From NCBI GenBank assembly GCA_963693285.1, contig OY848920.1:2493135-2557134 (forward strand): DNA of 64,000 nt, read 5' to 3'. Shown here piece after piece: positions 12,709 through 25,573 of this stretch (positions are counted from its first letter, which is position 1; each line of letters begins with the position of its first letter). Both the position numbers and the translations under genes were made by a program. The notes under the pieces were generated by a model. It saw only the letters and a list, made by a program, of their open reading frames with translations, ran no database searches and was not told the DNA's origin. Origin of the DNA: Xestospongia muta. Lineage: Eukaryota > Porifera > Demospongiae > Haplosclerida > Petrosiidae.

Positions 12709-12768
<60 letters not shown>

Positions 12769-12786
12769 AATATATATATATATATA
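12700..12786. repeat. TA/TG microsatellite
   Basis: A CA/TG-flanked (TA)n run of more than 60 bp lies just downstream of gene B. Confidence 0.95.
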
Positions 12787-13003
12787 TTTGTTCAACATTA
12801 AAATGAATAATGATTATAAGACATTTTAAAACAAAAAACTGACAGTTACAAATATAGGTAGTGTAGTTGGAGCTGGATGCACTGTATAAACACTATTGGA
12901 ACAACTACCTGTAAGCAGTGATAAATAATCAAAGAAACACAAGTTTTAAAAACACAGTATGACATACGTTCTGAAACTGTGTTGTCTCTCTGTATTATAA
13001 ATT

Positions 13004-15506
13004 TTAGCACTCAATATCAAACTTTATATTTATACCCAGTTTTTCTTTAACGTTGGCAGTCCATTTTTCGGCTATACAATTAGCTGCTCGTTTGTGTGGT
13101 ATTCCTTGTTTAACTAAACTCTGCAAAAAGAGCTCACAATGTTTCACTAATTCCTGACTATCATCTATGAAGTCCATGACTGACTCAAATTCACTCATCA
13201 TGTTACTAAAATTTGCTGAGTTCTTTGCTGTTTCAGATATTAGACCATGACAATACATTTCTGTAGCAAATGGTTCCAGACATACTTTCAGCAACTTTTC
13301 CAAAGCAGAGTAGTTCTCTTTAAGAACATTTCGTATGTTTTTTCTAACTTCTTTAACTTTATCACTAGTAAATGAGGGATCACTGCGAGAAGCAGCACTT
13401 TCAACTTTGGCTGTAATAAATATCAATTGTATGGTAGAATTTTGAAAATACTTTCTCTCACTTGTAACATATTTTGGTCTTAAAGACAAATTGATGTTAA
13501 TCTCAACAGACTTTCTTTCCCTTACTTCTCCTTCTTTTTCACTTCCTGTATATTTATATAAACTATATCTTGAATAGATAAAGTTACCTTCTTTTTTGTA
13601 TAGGTATGTTGTACAGTCTTTCAGCTTCTGGCTCAATTCTATGGAAGTATTAAGTCTAACTATATATGAGTATGAAGATACATAACTTAAAAGACTTATT
13701 TAAGTAAAACTCTACTCACAGTGAAAGACATTTACTGTTTACATAAAATCATGTAACTATACTACATTATGTCTACTTATTAACCTTTTAAGCTCAGTTT
13801 TAACTTCTCTATCTCTTTTTCTTTATTCGATAGTTCCAATGATAACTTCTTTTCATTTTCTAAGTATATAACTTTATATAAAGCATTATATACTGCCTTT
13901 AATAACATACCTTCTTTTCTCTTGAGATAATCTTTCAACTGTTCTATCTCATCAAGCATTTCACTGTTTGTTTTAGTATTTGTATCTAACAACTCAAACT
14001 AAGATAGACTGTGAAATTTATTTGGTTCTAATGTAAGTTTGTTTAATTTACTTCAGGTTCATTAGCAGGTATACTGTAATAAGGATCCTCAACATCACTA
14101 TCACTAGACACTGTTTTCATATATGTTGTCTCGTATGGATTAATAGTCGGAGGACTAGAGAAGTAGAGAATATCAGAATTGTGACTATTTTACTCTTGAG
14201 CAGAAATGAAAGCAACTGACTTTTGACTAAATTCATCATCAATACTGTCATAGTAATCATTAGTTTCAAAGTTAGTACCATCTAAATGGTACAATAAAAG
14301 CATCTCATATAATCATAATAATTGTATTGGACTCACAAGGTCTTTCTATATCATCATCGCTTGTATCACTTCGTATTTCTGAGGCATTAAATGGAAAATC
14401 ACTTTTATCTAAGTATTCCATTGAAGGTGATAGTCGTAGCTGCACTTTGTCAGTAGCATTACAACTAGTGATGGTTGCATAGCCATCTAGCGAAGGTTGA
14501 TTCAATGAAAAATAAGTTTCGCCTGTTGGTAAGCAGGGTAGACTACGTGTACTTTTATTTGGGGTTGATGGAGGTGAACCTATTATTCTAGTGGTTGGTA
14601 ATGGATTAGGTAGAAAAACAGACGAGGAATTAAGTCCACTTGTGCCATCATATGGAATATTAACATAAGTTGTTTGAGCATCAGATAGACAGTATTCACT
14701 ATTCACAGGTGAGCTAAAAGGACTTGTAAAAGATTCAATGTTGTTCCTAATAAAATAGACAATAAATATAGAATAAAAGAATAAAAATATATGTGATGTG
14801 CTTGTTTTGTTAGTAATGAAAATTAATAGTTAGGAGTTGATGACATTTAAGTCACTGGCCACAAATTAAAATTTATGTGCTTTAATTATTTACTGGCAAA
14901 TTCCTCATATTTTACTATAACATGTACTATTAATGCAAGCTATTATTTTAATCTTACAGAGAGAAACAAAGTCAAAGTTCTACACTCCTAAAAGGTTATA
15001 CGGAAGGAGAAAACGTATCTACATAGCAATTATACCACACAATATACAATTTATCGTTTACATATAAATTCATATTTAAAAAATTTAACTCGCATACCAA
15101 ACATTCCTTAGTCCAAACAAGAATTAAGGAATGTTAATTAAGTGACAACTTTATCGACTTTCTTCCTACTTTAATATCTACATACTCACCCTGAGTCAGA
15201 AGGATGTCTATAACTTGCTTCATCCAAATTTCTCATTTGTTGCTGATCTAATTTTTGAGTTTTATAATGTGGATGTACTTCTTGAACTTCATCAGCTTTG
15301 ATGTCCTTTAAACACTGACAAAACACTTTATGTGCTCTTTCTATGCCAATAACCTCTACAAGTTCAGTACAGTCTGGATTTTCTCGTAAAAGAGGCCAAA
15401 TTTCACTCCATTTTGTAGAAAATTGCTGAACGTTACTTTTTATAATGCCATTGAAAGTTTTCATGGCAATAATTTCAATTGTTTCATCTTGACCATGAGA
15501 AATCAT
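13004..15506 (-). CDS. Paralogous scaffold lacking ZU5 (gene B, 8 exons)
   Basis: Phase-consistent exons are 15506-15190, 14746-14337, 14281-14194, 14154-14052, 13998-13785, 13638-13588, about 13544-13461 and 13410-13004, giving about 557 aa. Exon 1 encodes a roughly 105-aa helical region I do not recognise, and it ends in a QQMRN...HPSDSG motif that parallels QQIRN...HPDIIG at the end of gene A exon 1. Exons 2-4 are Ser/Pro/Tyr-rich linkers with PYETTYM and DPYYSI. Exons 5-6 are coiled coil. Exon 7 keeps only the end of the upstream family segment (NLSLRP), and exon 8 is the 407-nt C-terminal module, the same length as in gene A. The ZU5 exon and the exons after it are missing, so it looks like an internally deleted paralogue. 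The first ATG was chosen because the exon then ends in phase 2, as in gene A. Function unknown. Confidence 0.65.
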
Positions 15507-16344
15507 GACTTTCAAATAACTAGTAAGAACTTATACTCGTATTGTTATAAGAAATATCAGACTTACAATTGACGTACCCAACTTACAAAAATGCTACTCC
15601 TTTAGTTTTTGTAGAGAGAAATAATCAGGAAGCGTACTCGTCTACTAGATGTAAAATCTAGACAAATTGATTTACTGGACTGACTGAATTGATCTCGCTT
15701 TCAAAATTTTTTGCAGAGTTTTCAAATAACTTGCGGTAGGCTATCTGCAAGAATAGCACATTTTGTAGACCATTTGACGCTCGGCATGATCAATGACGTC
15801 GCAGAACGAGACGGATAAAATTATTTGATATTTACATTTGATCCTCGTGTAGATCTGTCAATTTGCCATGATATTCAAAGTTATCATACAATGTAACTTT
15901 GTTTTTTGTTGCATCATACAAAGTTCTGATTTGTGGTCAATTCTATGAACAAAGTATCCTATAATGTTCAACACAAAATGACTAAGTAATTGACTGTCAC
16001 AATATGGTACATTTTGAATTTTGAGTGTCCTTACATATGTCTATGATTTAGGATTCTGCTTAAAAGTATTGATAGTAGCCATTATAAAGTAAGTCTGAAG
16101 ATTGCCTGATGTAAACAGCCATATTTAACTTGGCTAGTAGTGCTAGTGGTTGTAATCGGCCATCCTATATAAAATTCAGTTATAGGGTCTGGTAAAATGT
16201 TATATTCTGGAAATAGTAATGTATATATAATATTATATCTACATATATGCTATTTAAATAATGTGAGGGATGTCACTGTTCATACATGCCATGCATACAC
16301 TTGTCCTTTTATAGAACTAATTTAATAAAGTACATAAACTATAC
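15507..16344. other. Intergenic; upstream of gene B
   Basis: Presumed promoter region of the gene starting at 15506. I see no gene and no clear core promoter motif. It is AT-rich unique sequence. Confidence 0.4.
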
Positions 16345-16553
16345 AAGTGCCAGTCAGCATATCTTTTATTGATGCATTATGAGTTATTCAATGTCCCAGT
16401 ATTAATGTTATAAGTGAATTGAATTGTTCGTGTACTAATTATTATAGAACACTAATAATTAGTACACAAAACAGTTTATTTTATTTGTAACATTAATACT
16501 GCTGACATGGAATAACTCATAATGCATCATTAAACAATATGCTGACTGGCACT
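16345..16553. mobile_element. Fold-back MITE-like element
   Basis: A near-palindrome of about 209 bp. The left arm begins AAGTGCCAGTCAGCATAT and the right arm ends ATATGCTGACTGGCACTT. Inner segments also pair (TGATGCATTATGAGTTATTC with GAATAACTCATAATGCATCA, and TGTACTAATTATTA with TAATAATTAGTACA) around a loop near 16447. Both flanks carry TAC (left ...CTATAC, right TACATT...), which could be a 3-bp target duplication or a TA duplication. It has no coding capacity, as expected for a miniature inverted-repeat element. Confidence 0.75.
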
Positions 16554-17589
16554 TTACATTTGGGTAGTAAATTGCCAGAGCTATGACATATAAACATAAC
16601 TGACCATGAAGTGATTGTAATCTGTTTTAACAGTGAATTCTTGCTATGTTCTTCCACTTTACTTATTTGTCTAATTGTATTGCTTCTAGCTGTATTAATT
16701 GAGTGTCTTCTTCAATATAATTCATATTGTTATGTCAAAATGCATAAATGAACTAACACAGCTGATCACATTGAACTAACTGAGCATTTTACTGAACTTA
16801 AACATAAAATTTCATAGAAATTAGTGTTTTTATACTACTATCATTATATATGTAAAAAATTATTCTAGTAAAAAGTCTAATAAACTAATAAACTAATATA
16901 ATAAATGAATTTTAAAAATGTTTTCAACTTTGTTGCATGATTACTAACCACTGAGTGGGCGAGCGTTAATTGTGTGCGTTGTAAGGCAGCTTATTTTGAA
17001 AGTGCTTTATATCTTGACAACAGCGTCTACAGCCCATTTAGGCAGAAATATGGAAAACATCATCTCTATACATTCGTTCTATATAGTCAGCAACAGCTTT
17101 TTAAAGCACAAACGATAGGAAGCTTAAGTCTTTATTCTTTGTACAAAATACTATTTTGGGAATTTTGGTTAGAATGTTTAATTAAAATGTTTCTTTCTGA
17201 AGTCATGGAAAATGTTACTAACCTTAACAGCTGTATTTATCAACAATTTTATAAGTAGATACATCAGGATATACCTATTGCGATGAGACAGTAAGTGGGC
17301 TATAACCAAATTAAGCTTCAGCAAAGCCACACCCATTATTATTAAACAAATACCACGCCTTTAGTTCTGTCCTTTGCTATTTGCACATTTTTAATTATAA
17401 TAAATTGCTATATATGTCATAATAACATAATAACATAACAAAGTAGAAGAAACTGTCAATCTATAATAATCCTTTGATAATACTTTGGTTGATAATATCA
17501 TTGTAATGTCAATTATAAAATGATATCGATTATAAATAAGTATAATAATGCAGTCAAAGGAAAAAATATATTGGAATGGTCTGCTTTTG
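16554..17589. other. Intergenic; no supported gene
   Basis: A 94-codon plus-strand frame at 16974-17258 starts at GTG, has no domain or signal, and is not repeated elsewhere. I do not accept it as a gene. The rest is AT-rich unique sequence. Confidence 0.4.
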
Positions 17590-18891
17590 TTCAATATTTA
17601 TTTCTATTATATGCCATTAGTTATTTGTGAACAAAACAAGAATTATTGTTGAGGGTTATGATTATTAAAGTAAACATATTAAATTCATAATATTTGAGAA
17701 AAAAAATAAACAGAACATTATTTTTTCTCTAGGATAAAATATGAGATAATCCCTGTTAAAGGACAAAATATGATAAACAATTATACATCTGCTAAATTAT
17801 CAATACAAAAACAGATAGGATAGGCAATTGATGAACTTGTATATAAAAGAAATACCATTTTCAGACTAAACCTGCTTGTTAAGGTATCATTGGGATATTC
17901 AGTGCTATATGTGAATGCTTTAATACACAAACATGTTTACATTTTAGTATAGTATAGTCCTCAGTTACATTTATAATATAGTTTCTATCTAAAGAAACTG
18001 CTGGTTCTTATGTACATATAATAATTATAGAGACGATGAAAAGTCAGAAAAAAGTTCATAATAGAAGATCTAATTTTAACTGATCGATAACTTAGTAGAT
18101 TCAGATTCACTATAGTAATAACTAATTCTATTACTATATACTAAGTTATTATCACTGACTTCTGTTTATTAATATTCAAATAATAATTAATTAATTTTCA
18201 TATGTCAATAGAACTAGAAGAAAATGAATAGTTAACTTTGTTTCCTAAAAACATAAGTTATTCCTCGCTTACTGTATTTAACAAAAGTATGTGTTAATTT
18301 GACTTTTCATCTTAATTAGAAGTGAGCAAGTACAATTTACAATTAAAGAAATAAAGTACAAAATGTACCTTCAGGTGAATAGCTGTGTGAAAACAATCAA
18401 AAAAGTATTTAATATTTTAAAATATTAAAAATATATAACTATAGGTGTATAAATATGTTGTGGTTATAATAATTTTTTTAATATTGTGGTATAAAACTGA
18501 AATTTTGATAGACATACATTCTAAAAAATAGATAATAATGAAATAATGTAAAGAATGTGAATGTATGAACAAGGATTGTTAATATTACTATTTCCGAATC
18601 CTGACTTACTGGAGCTATATTGTTTTTACTAACACTTTGAAACACACAGTGATGTTGCAGCAGGATCAATACGTGCCACATCATGTTGAAGAAATTTATA
18701 ACCCACATACACATAAAGGAATCATCATCCCCATTAAGCATGTTTTAATAACATATGACATGTGCATAAATGTGTGTTTGACAATTGCAACAACTAAAAA
18801 TATTTTTCTTAAAACACTATTGCATTAAAAGTATATGATATATCCAGCTTATTAAAAATAAATATAATTTAAAAGTGCTATGAGTGAAATT
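17590..18891. repeat. Duplicated 3' flank of gene A
   Basis: Positions 17590-18420 match 11900-12560 in order (TATATGCCATTA, the ACTGCTGGT segment, GACTTCTG-TTATTAATATTC, then GTGTTAATTTGAC). Both segments lie downstream of a family gene, so the flank was duplicated together with the gene. Positions 18715-18890 match the 3' flank of gene C at 2360-2530. Confidence 0.65.
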
Positions 18892-21800
18892 TTATCCATA
18901 AATTTTAAATTCTATATTTATGTTCAATTTTTCTTTAATACTAGCAGTCCACTCCTCAGCTATATACCTAGCTGCATCTATATGTGGACCTCCTTGTTTA
19001 ACTAAACTTTGTAAAAATATCTCACAACGTTCCACTAACTTCTGGCCATCACGTATAAAGTTCATGCCTGATTTAAATTCTCTTATCAATTCACTAAAAT
19101 TTTGAGTATCTTTGGTTGGTTCAGATATAAGACCATGAGCTAACATATCTGCAGCAACTTGCTTTAGAGAAGCTTTCAATAAATTCTCCAAAGTTAAGTA
19201 CTGCTCTGTAAGAATATCTTGTATGATCTTTCGGGCTCCTTTAACTTTATTACCAGTTAACTGTGCATTTTCTGAAATAGCAATGATTTCACCTTTAGCT
19301 ATGACAAAAAGACGATAAGCATATGTGCATATATGGAATCAATAAATAGATCTATATGTGTAAATGTCTCTCACATTTAACAGATTGTGAAACAGTATTT
19401 GTTACAGGCCTAAGAGAACGAATAAGGCATATCTCATACTGTGGTTCAATTCCTGATACTGGAACATGATAATATAGTATCTCTTCTGTATCAGGTTTTT
19501 GATCTGCAAACACATCTACCAAACATGATGGAGGCTGAGGATGATCAGTACTTCCAAATTCGTGAATAGAGGTACGAAATAGCTAATCATAAGAAAAAAG
19601 GTTTTTCAAATTAATAACAAATGCAGAAATAGTTATAAACATTTATTATTGCTATACATGTGTTTACTAAGAAAGTAAGTATTATTCTATTAAATACTCA
19701 TGTCTCTGAAGTAAGTACAATATGCAAAACATTCAAAATAGAGAACTAATTAAAAGAATGATTGTGTTCAAACAGAACAACTAAAAACCTTATTTCATGC
19801 CACATTGCAAAATAGTACATATATTTTCTTAGGCCATAATAAAATTTCCATATTAATATGCATTTCATAATAAGGGTTTATACAATAACATCTTCCAAAT
19901 CATCCTAAGACTGTCTTTATCTTATTGCTATAATAGTAATTACCTTTAATTACCCTCAATAAGTCATTCATTTTCAAAGTCACATGCAAAAATGGACATA
20001 TATATATATACCAGCATAATAATCTTAGAATGCCTAAATATGAAACTTACCAGTTGAAAAAATGATTAATGAAACTTTCTCACCTTTGCAGGCTTTAAAT
20101 GAGGAAACACTCTCCACCCTATAGGAGTTTCTTTTTTGAAGTCAAACTCAACATAATCTTGTGATAGTTTTATATCATGTAATGTCTGACCTTCTTCAGC
20201 ACTGGGATGCTTTGATTCCATGTACTAAAATAATTTCATAAAATATTTTATGTGCTGACACACTAAAACATTACTTGTAAAAGTGCATTGAGATGCTTCA
20301 CAACTGTTAACATCACCTGCCATTGTAACACAGCCTTTATCTCATAGTAAACTTTACAGAAATAAAGAATGTCAGCCTTTTTAGTTGATTTAGAACAAGC
20401 TAAAATGTACATGAAATAGTAATTGAATAAAAATACTAATATTATACCCTTTGGTGAAGCAATAATTGTATTATTTAATAGTTTTGGCTTTTCATTAGTT
20501 TCTATAGTATATAGTATAGAAAATATCATTTAATTCAAATTCAAATCTTACTAAATACGGAAGTATTCAGAGCCTGTTCAATTGTATCATTTTGTTCCAA
20601 TACAATTGCCGACTTATCTGGTGGATCACTTTCCTGCTTTATTGATTCTGTTTACATTCAAATAATAAATGATATATACATGGAGGTAGCTGATACCTTT
20701 ATTCTCTGAAAGTTGCACACTGCTTTTAATTGGCTTTTGAGCAACATCGTCATCTGTTTCACTCCCTTCGCTGCTAGAAGGGTCTTCATTCTCCTGTAAG
20801 CTACTATCCTCCTCATCTGATGAACTATTATCTTCTTCATCTTCTATCATTATAATTCCAACCTCACAAAATTGGATGCAAGAAATGAAGCCATATTGGT
20901 TTCCAGGGCTAAAATGGCCTCCTTGAAGAACTTTGAACTGATAGGGAAGTGTCACCTCATTAATTGGTGCTCTCACAAACTGGAGGCAGTTACATTGTTC
21001 TTGTGTCTCTAGTGCTACACAATGTTGTATATTGACAGTGAGTGGTTTTAGTAGTGGTTTGGAAACAGAAATAGCATAAACAGCACTTACAAGAACACTT
21101 CCTTTAGGGAATTCAAATTGACCTCCAGCAAGAGCAATGATAGACATTTCACATGTATCTGATGGAGAGAGTATTTCTTCAGGTACAGACAGAGATATTC
21201 CATATTTCTCCCAGTTATAAGATTGAGGCTGGCTACACCCTCTAAGTAGAAAAATTGTGTGTCCAGCTGGAATGACACCTCTGAGGTTATCTACAGTGCA
21301 TTAGCAGTAAAATGGTATATAATGCCAATACATTAGTGGAACAAACAACGTTTACACAATTGATGTAATAAATTTACCTTTCCTTTCAGTAGGAGGATCT
21401 TCAATCTTCTTTTGTCTCATTTCTAGATGTATAGAAACATTAACTGAATGTGACCAGATTATTTATAGACAGTTTATTAATAAATCCAGTTAGTAGAAAC
21501 ACAAATGACATACAATGTATACCTGCTTATACTAGTTACCTTTTAATCTCTGCTTTAAATCCTCAATTTGTTTGTCTTTCTCTTTTAATTGTAAGCGTAA
21601 CTTCAATGTCTCTTGTGATTTTCCTATTTCGTCCTGTTCTTTATCAGACAATGATGATAATCTCTTTGCAATAACTATGAAAAAATATTGATAGATCATT
21701 TCATAATGTTTATATAAACTGCTTTACATCTACCATCATATATAACTGTGCCTTCCATTCATACATGTATAGGTATGTTGTCCAATCTAATGCTACTTAT

Positions 21801-24800
21801 TTACCTTTTGAGCTCTGTTTTAACTCCTCTATCTCATTGTCTTTATCTAGAGATGCACCATAAACATTTCTGCTTGGACCTAGTTCACAAACAAAATCAT
21901 TACCAGTAAATATAAGTAGTAATAATAATGTGCTCACTTGTACTCAAGAGAGGTTTAGCACATGAGAAAGCATTTGACCTTCTTCTTAATTTACATTGGT
22001 CATCCATCGAGGAATTAGAGCGTATGTTTGGTGACACAACTGGTATCTTTGTTTCATCATAATGTTCCTTTTGTAAGTAACCCATTGATGGTGATAACCC
22101 AATAGTGGTACTACCTGTAGAGATTCCAGAGTCACCACGTGAACGAGTAGATGCATCTGAAAATTTTCTTGTTGAAAATGAACTACTATTGAAGATCCCA
22201 GAGTCAACACGTAAGCGCTGAGATGTGTTTAAAAGTTGCTTTGTTTGTACAAAATTATTGGCTGTTGTTAAGGAAGGAGAAATATGATTTGGATAGATTG
22301 GTGAAGAAGGTATGTTACTAATAGATGATGGAGTGGGTGGAGATGTTGAAAGAGTAATAGTGGGAACACTTAAGCCTTCATAAGGTGGAACACATGGTGT
22401 GACAAAAGGCCTTGGTGCATCAGATAGAGAGGATTTGTTTTTCACAGATATGTTAGGAGGACTTGTAAAATTGTTGAAGTCATACACAAAGTTGCTCCTA
22501 TCAAAAGAGACAATCATATCTAAATTATACTATTCCTAATATAAATACATATTCTATAGTGCATCATTGTAAAATTGGTAGATTTATGCTTGCATTATAA
22601 GCATATTATTAGTTGTTGAGTGCTGAGATAATATAAGAAACAAAACAGCCGATTATAGCAGTCATAAATGCTAACTTGTAATTTGTTTTACATTATCGAT
22701 TTAAAATTCGCTTGTATGTAAATATCTTGAGTGAAGTGATCATTAGTATCACAAAGATCTCTTAAGTCACATATAAAAATTGTAAGTATATATACAATAT
22801 AGATATTATGAACGCTTTATGCATACATATAATTTGGCAATTTGACAATTCTTAAAAAAATTGAACCCTGATAAATATTCCTTTTAGTGATATTATTAAT
22901 GATTATTACCAGACAATTGACAAAACTTAAACCAATTATAAAAATTTTAAAAGCAGTTTACTAAATTTTGTTCTAAACATCGAAGTTAAGTGTGTCTTAA
23001 AAATAAAATTTGATCAAAACGTTTTCTAACAATTTTTGAGAACAGACAGATATAGTATTCCTGACTGTTCATAAAGAAAAACTGAATAATAAATATAGAG
23101 CCTTCACAATAACATTACAGCTACATAACTTACGGAATCATGTCAGGATGTGTCTTAATTGCTTCAATAAACTCAACTTGAACGTTTTTCATTTGTTGTT
23201 CATCATCCATTGGGGAATCAGAAAGCATTTTTGGTGACACGACTGGTACATTTGTTTCATCATAATGTTCGTTTTGTGAGTAATCCATTGAAGATGATAA
23301 ATGTAGTTGCTGGTTGTAAGCAGTGTTTCTACTAGTAGAGATTCCAGATTCATCATCATATGAGTGTTTAGATGCATTTGAGGGTTTATTTGTTGAAAAA
23401 GAACCACTAATAAAAATCCCAGAGTCATCACGTGGGCGCTGAGGTGTAGCTAAAAGTTTATTTGCCTCCAAAAAATTCTTGGCTGTTGTTAAGGAAGAAG
23501 AAGTATGATTCTGGTCGATTGATGAAGAAGACATGCTATCTGTAGGTAAAGAAGTGAGTGGAGATCTTGAGAAATTAATAGTGGGCACACTTATGTCTTC
23601 ATAAGGAGGACTGCATGTTGTAACAATAGGTGTTGGTGAATCAGTTAGAGAGGATTTCTTTTTTACAGTAGTTATAGGGGGACTTGTAACATCACTCAAG
23701 TAATACGCACAATCGTTCCTATGAGGAGACAACCATGTAGAATAAATTATACTATTCATAATATAATTATGAATTAAAATTTTTAGGCTTGTACTTCCAT
23801 TTTAAGAATACATCATTAAGTAGCTGAGTGCTAAGTTATTACAAGAAACCAAGCAGCTGACTACAGCAGTCATATAAGCTAATTTGTAGTTTTGTTATAT
23901 GTTAATTATTCTGAATTGACTTGTATGTATATATCATGTGTAAACTGATCATTAGTATCATATACTTGCCTTAAAAAATGGGTATTTTTTACAAAACTTC
24001 AATTTTAGCAGTAGATATGCAATATAACATGGACATTTGATACATGAGGCTTATAATTTGGCAATTAATAAATTTGTTAAATTGAACAAATATATAATAA
24101 TAATAATGTTAATATTCTTAATATTAATGATTATAATTAATCAGAATTAACTAAATTGCCAAATTAAACACATCAATCACCATTTACATAATCATTCACT
24201 AAATTTTATCCTCGCTAACATGTCAGTAAAGAGAAAAAAAAATTACAAATGCTCTCTTTGTTTTTTGACTATGCCCACAAATCACTTTAAATATTACATC
24301 ATCCTGTTAACTTGACATGCTAATTAGTAATGAATTTGTTTCTTATTTTATTTTTCTAAATTCAGTCTTGTTTCTCTGTTGATTTTCCATCAATATTAAG
24401 TGTGTCTTAAAACTATAATATAATATGTATAATTGAGAACAGACAGATGTGGTATTCATATCAATTCATTAAGAAAATCTGAACAATAATCATGGAGTCT
24501 TTACAATACCATTACAGCCATACAACTTACCCTATTATGTCAGGATGTTCATTAATTTGTTCTTCAGTCAGTACACCTTGAATGTTTCTTATTTGTTGTT
24601 CATCATTCATTGAGGAATCATCAGGCATTTTGGAGAAAACAACTACTCTTTCTGTACTACCTTTTTTTTCAGTTGTAGCATTTCTGATGTCACCATCCTG
24701 AACTGGTACATCAGTATTGTGCGAACGACCTATTAAAGATGATAAGCGTCGCTTCTGCCAGTCAGCGATGCTACTACTCGAAAAAATTACAGAGTCATCA

Positions 24801-25573
24801 CGTGAGCGCATGCCTACGATTGCCGTGGGAGGGTTCTTGGTTCTAGTCTTATAAGGCTTAACAATTTTGAAAAAAGCTTCTTCAATATTGTGATCAAGTA
24901 ATGCTGATGTCTGTACAAAATAAAGTGGTGCCTTTGAAATAACTGTATCGGCCAAATTAGCTCCCTGTTCTATTTGATCAGAGCTAGCTTCGTCACACTT
25001 TGTACAGGCAAGTATCACTTTACGTTTAGTTTTGACTAGTTCTTTGAGGAGTTTAGAAAGAAATTCAACCTGACGCTTAGAGTCCTCACCTTGTAAGGTA
25101 GGATCAAACAAACATATAAAACCAGTTACTCCTTTTTCTCCTTTGAACATTTCATTGGGAAATAATTGAGTTGCTTGGGAAGCATTGTCTATATAAGCTA
25201 TTTTATGTTTTGAGCTTAAGCGAGTAGAACAAGCTCTAGTGATATAGTCATCGTCAGTGAAGAATAGATTGTTATCGTCAGCATTATAAAGCTCGGTTTG
25301 TTCTACAATATGAAATCTAGCTGTATCACCATCTGGTAAATTTTTTGTGACAGCTCCCCAATACAAGAAATGATCTTTATTGTAAATTGAGTTATGTCGC
25401 CACTCCGTTTCACTGAGGACAGAGTCGTGACGCACTTGCAAAGAAAATGTATAAGACGAAACGAAACGATTGCAGAAACAGCTTTTGCCAACTCCTTTTC
25501 TTTCTTTGATAGTTCCTGTTAATTCACTACGAGGACAACCGACCACAACTACTTGATACGCTTTGACAGCCAT
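18892..25573 (-). CDS. p190RhoGAP-like GTPase / ZU5 scaffold (gene A, 13 exons)
   Basis: Phase-consistent exons are 25573-24531, 23718-23134, 22497-21938, 21879-21805, 21674-21540, 21422-21378, 21290-20697, 20647-20552, 20501-20448, 20399-20275, 20224-20084, 19582-19375 and 19298-18892, about 1355 aa. Residues 1-250 match the N-terminal GTPase domain of p190 RhoGAP: P-loop GVGKSC (27-32), DHFLYWG (67-73), HIVEQTE (88-94), TKCDE (191-195) and TSA. As in p190, no canonical DxxG switch-2 motif is visible. Exons 1-3 end in Ser-rich linkers with RDDSGI-type motifs; exons 4-6 are coiled coil. Exon 7 is ZU5-like (NLRGVIPAG, GGQFEFP, GFISC) followed by an acidic Ser tract. Exons 8-13 form the family C-terminal segment, ending in a helical module (GLISEPTKD, FLQSLVKQGGP). 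No FF repeats and no RhoGAP catalytic domain are present. The start is the first ATG; TTG lies upstream. It may bind GTP constitutively; that is inference. Confidence 0.78.

Noticed and set aside
15186..15515. Start of gene B at 15515
   Set aside because: The codon there is TTG; the first ATG in frame is at 15506 and gives the expected exon phase.
16974..17258. 94-codon plus-strand open frame
   Set aside because: GTG start, no recognised domain, no paralogue in the window and no splice context.
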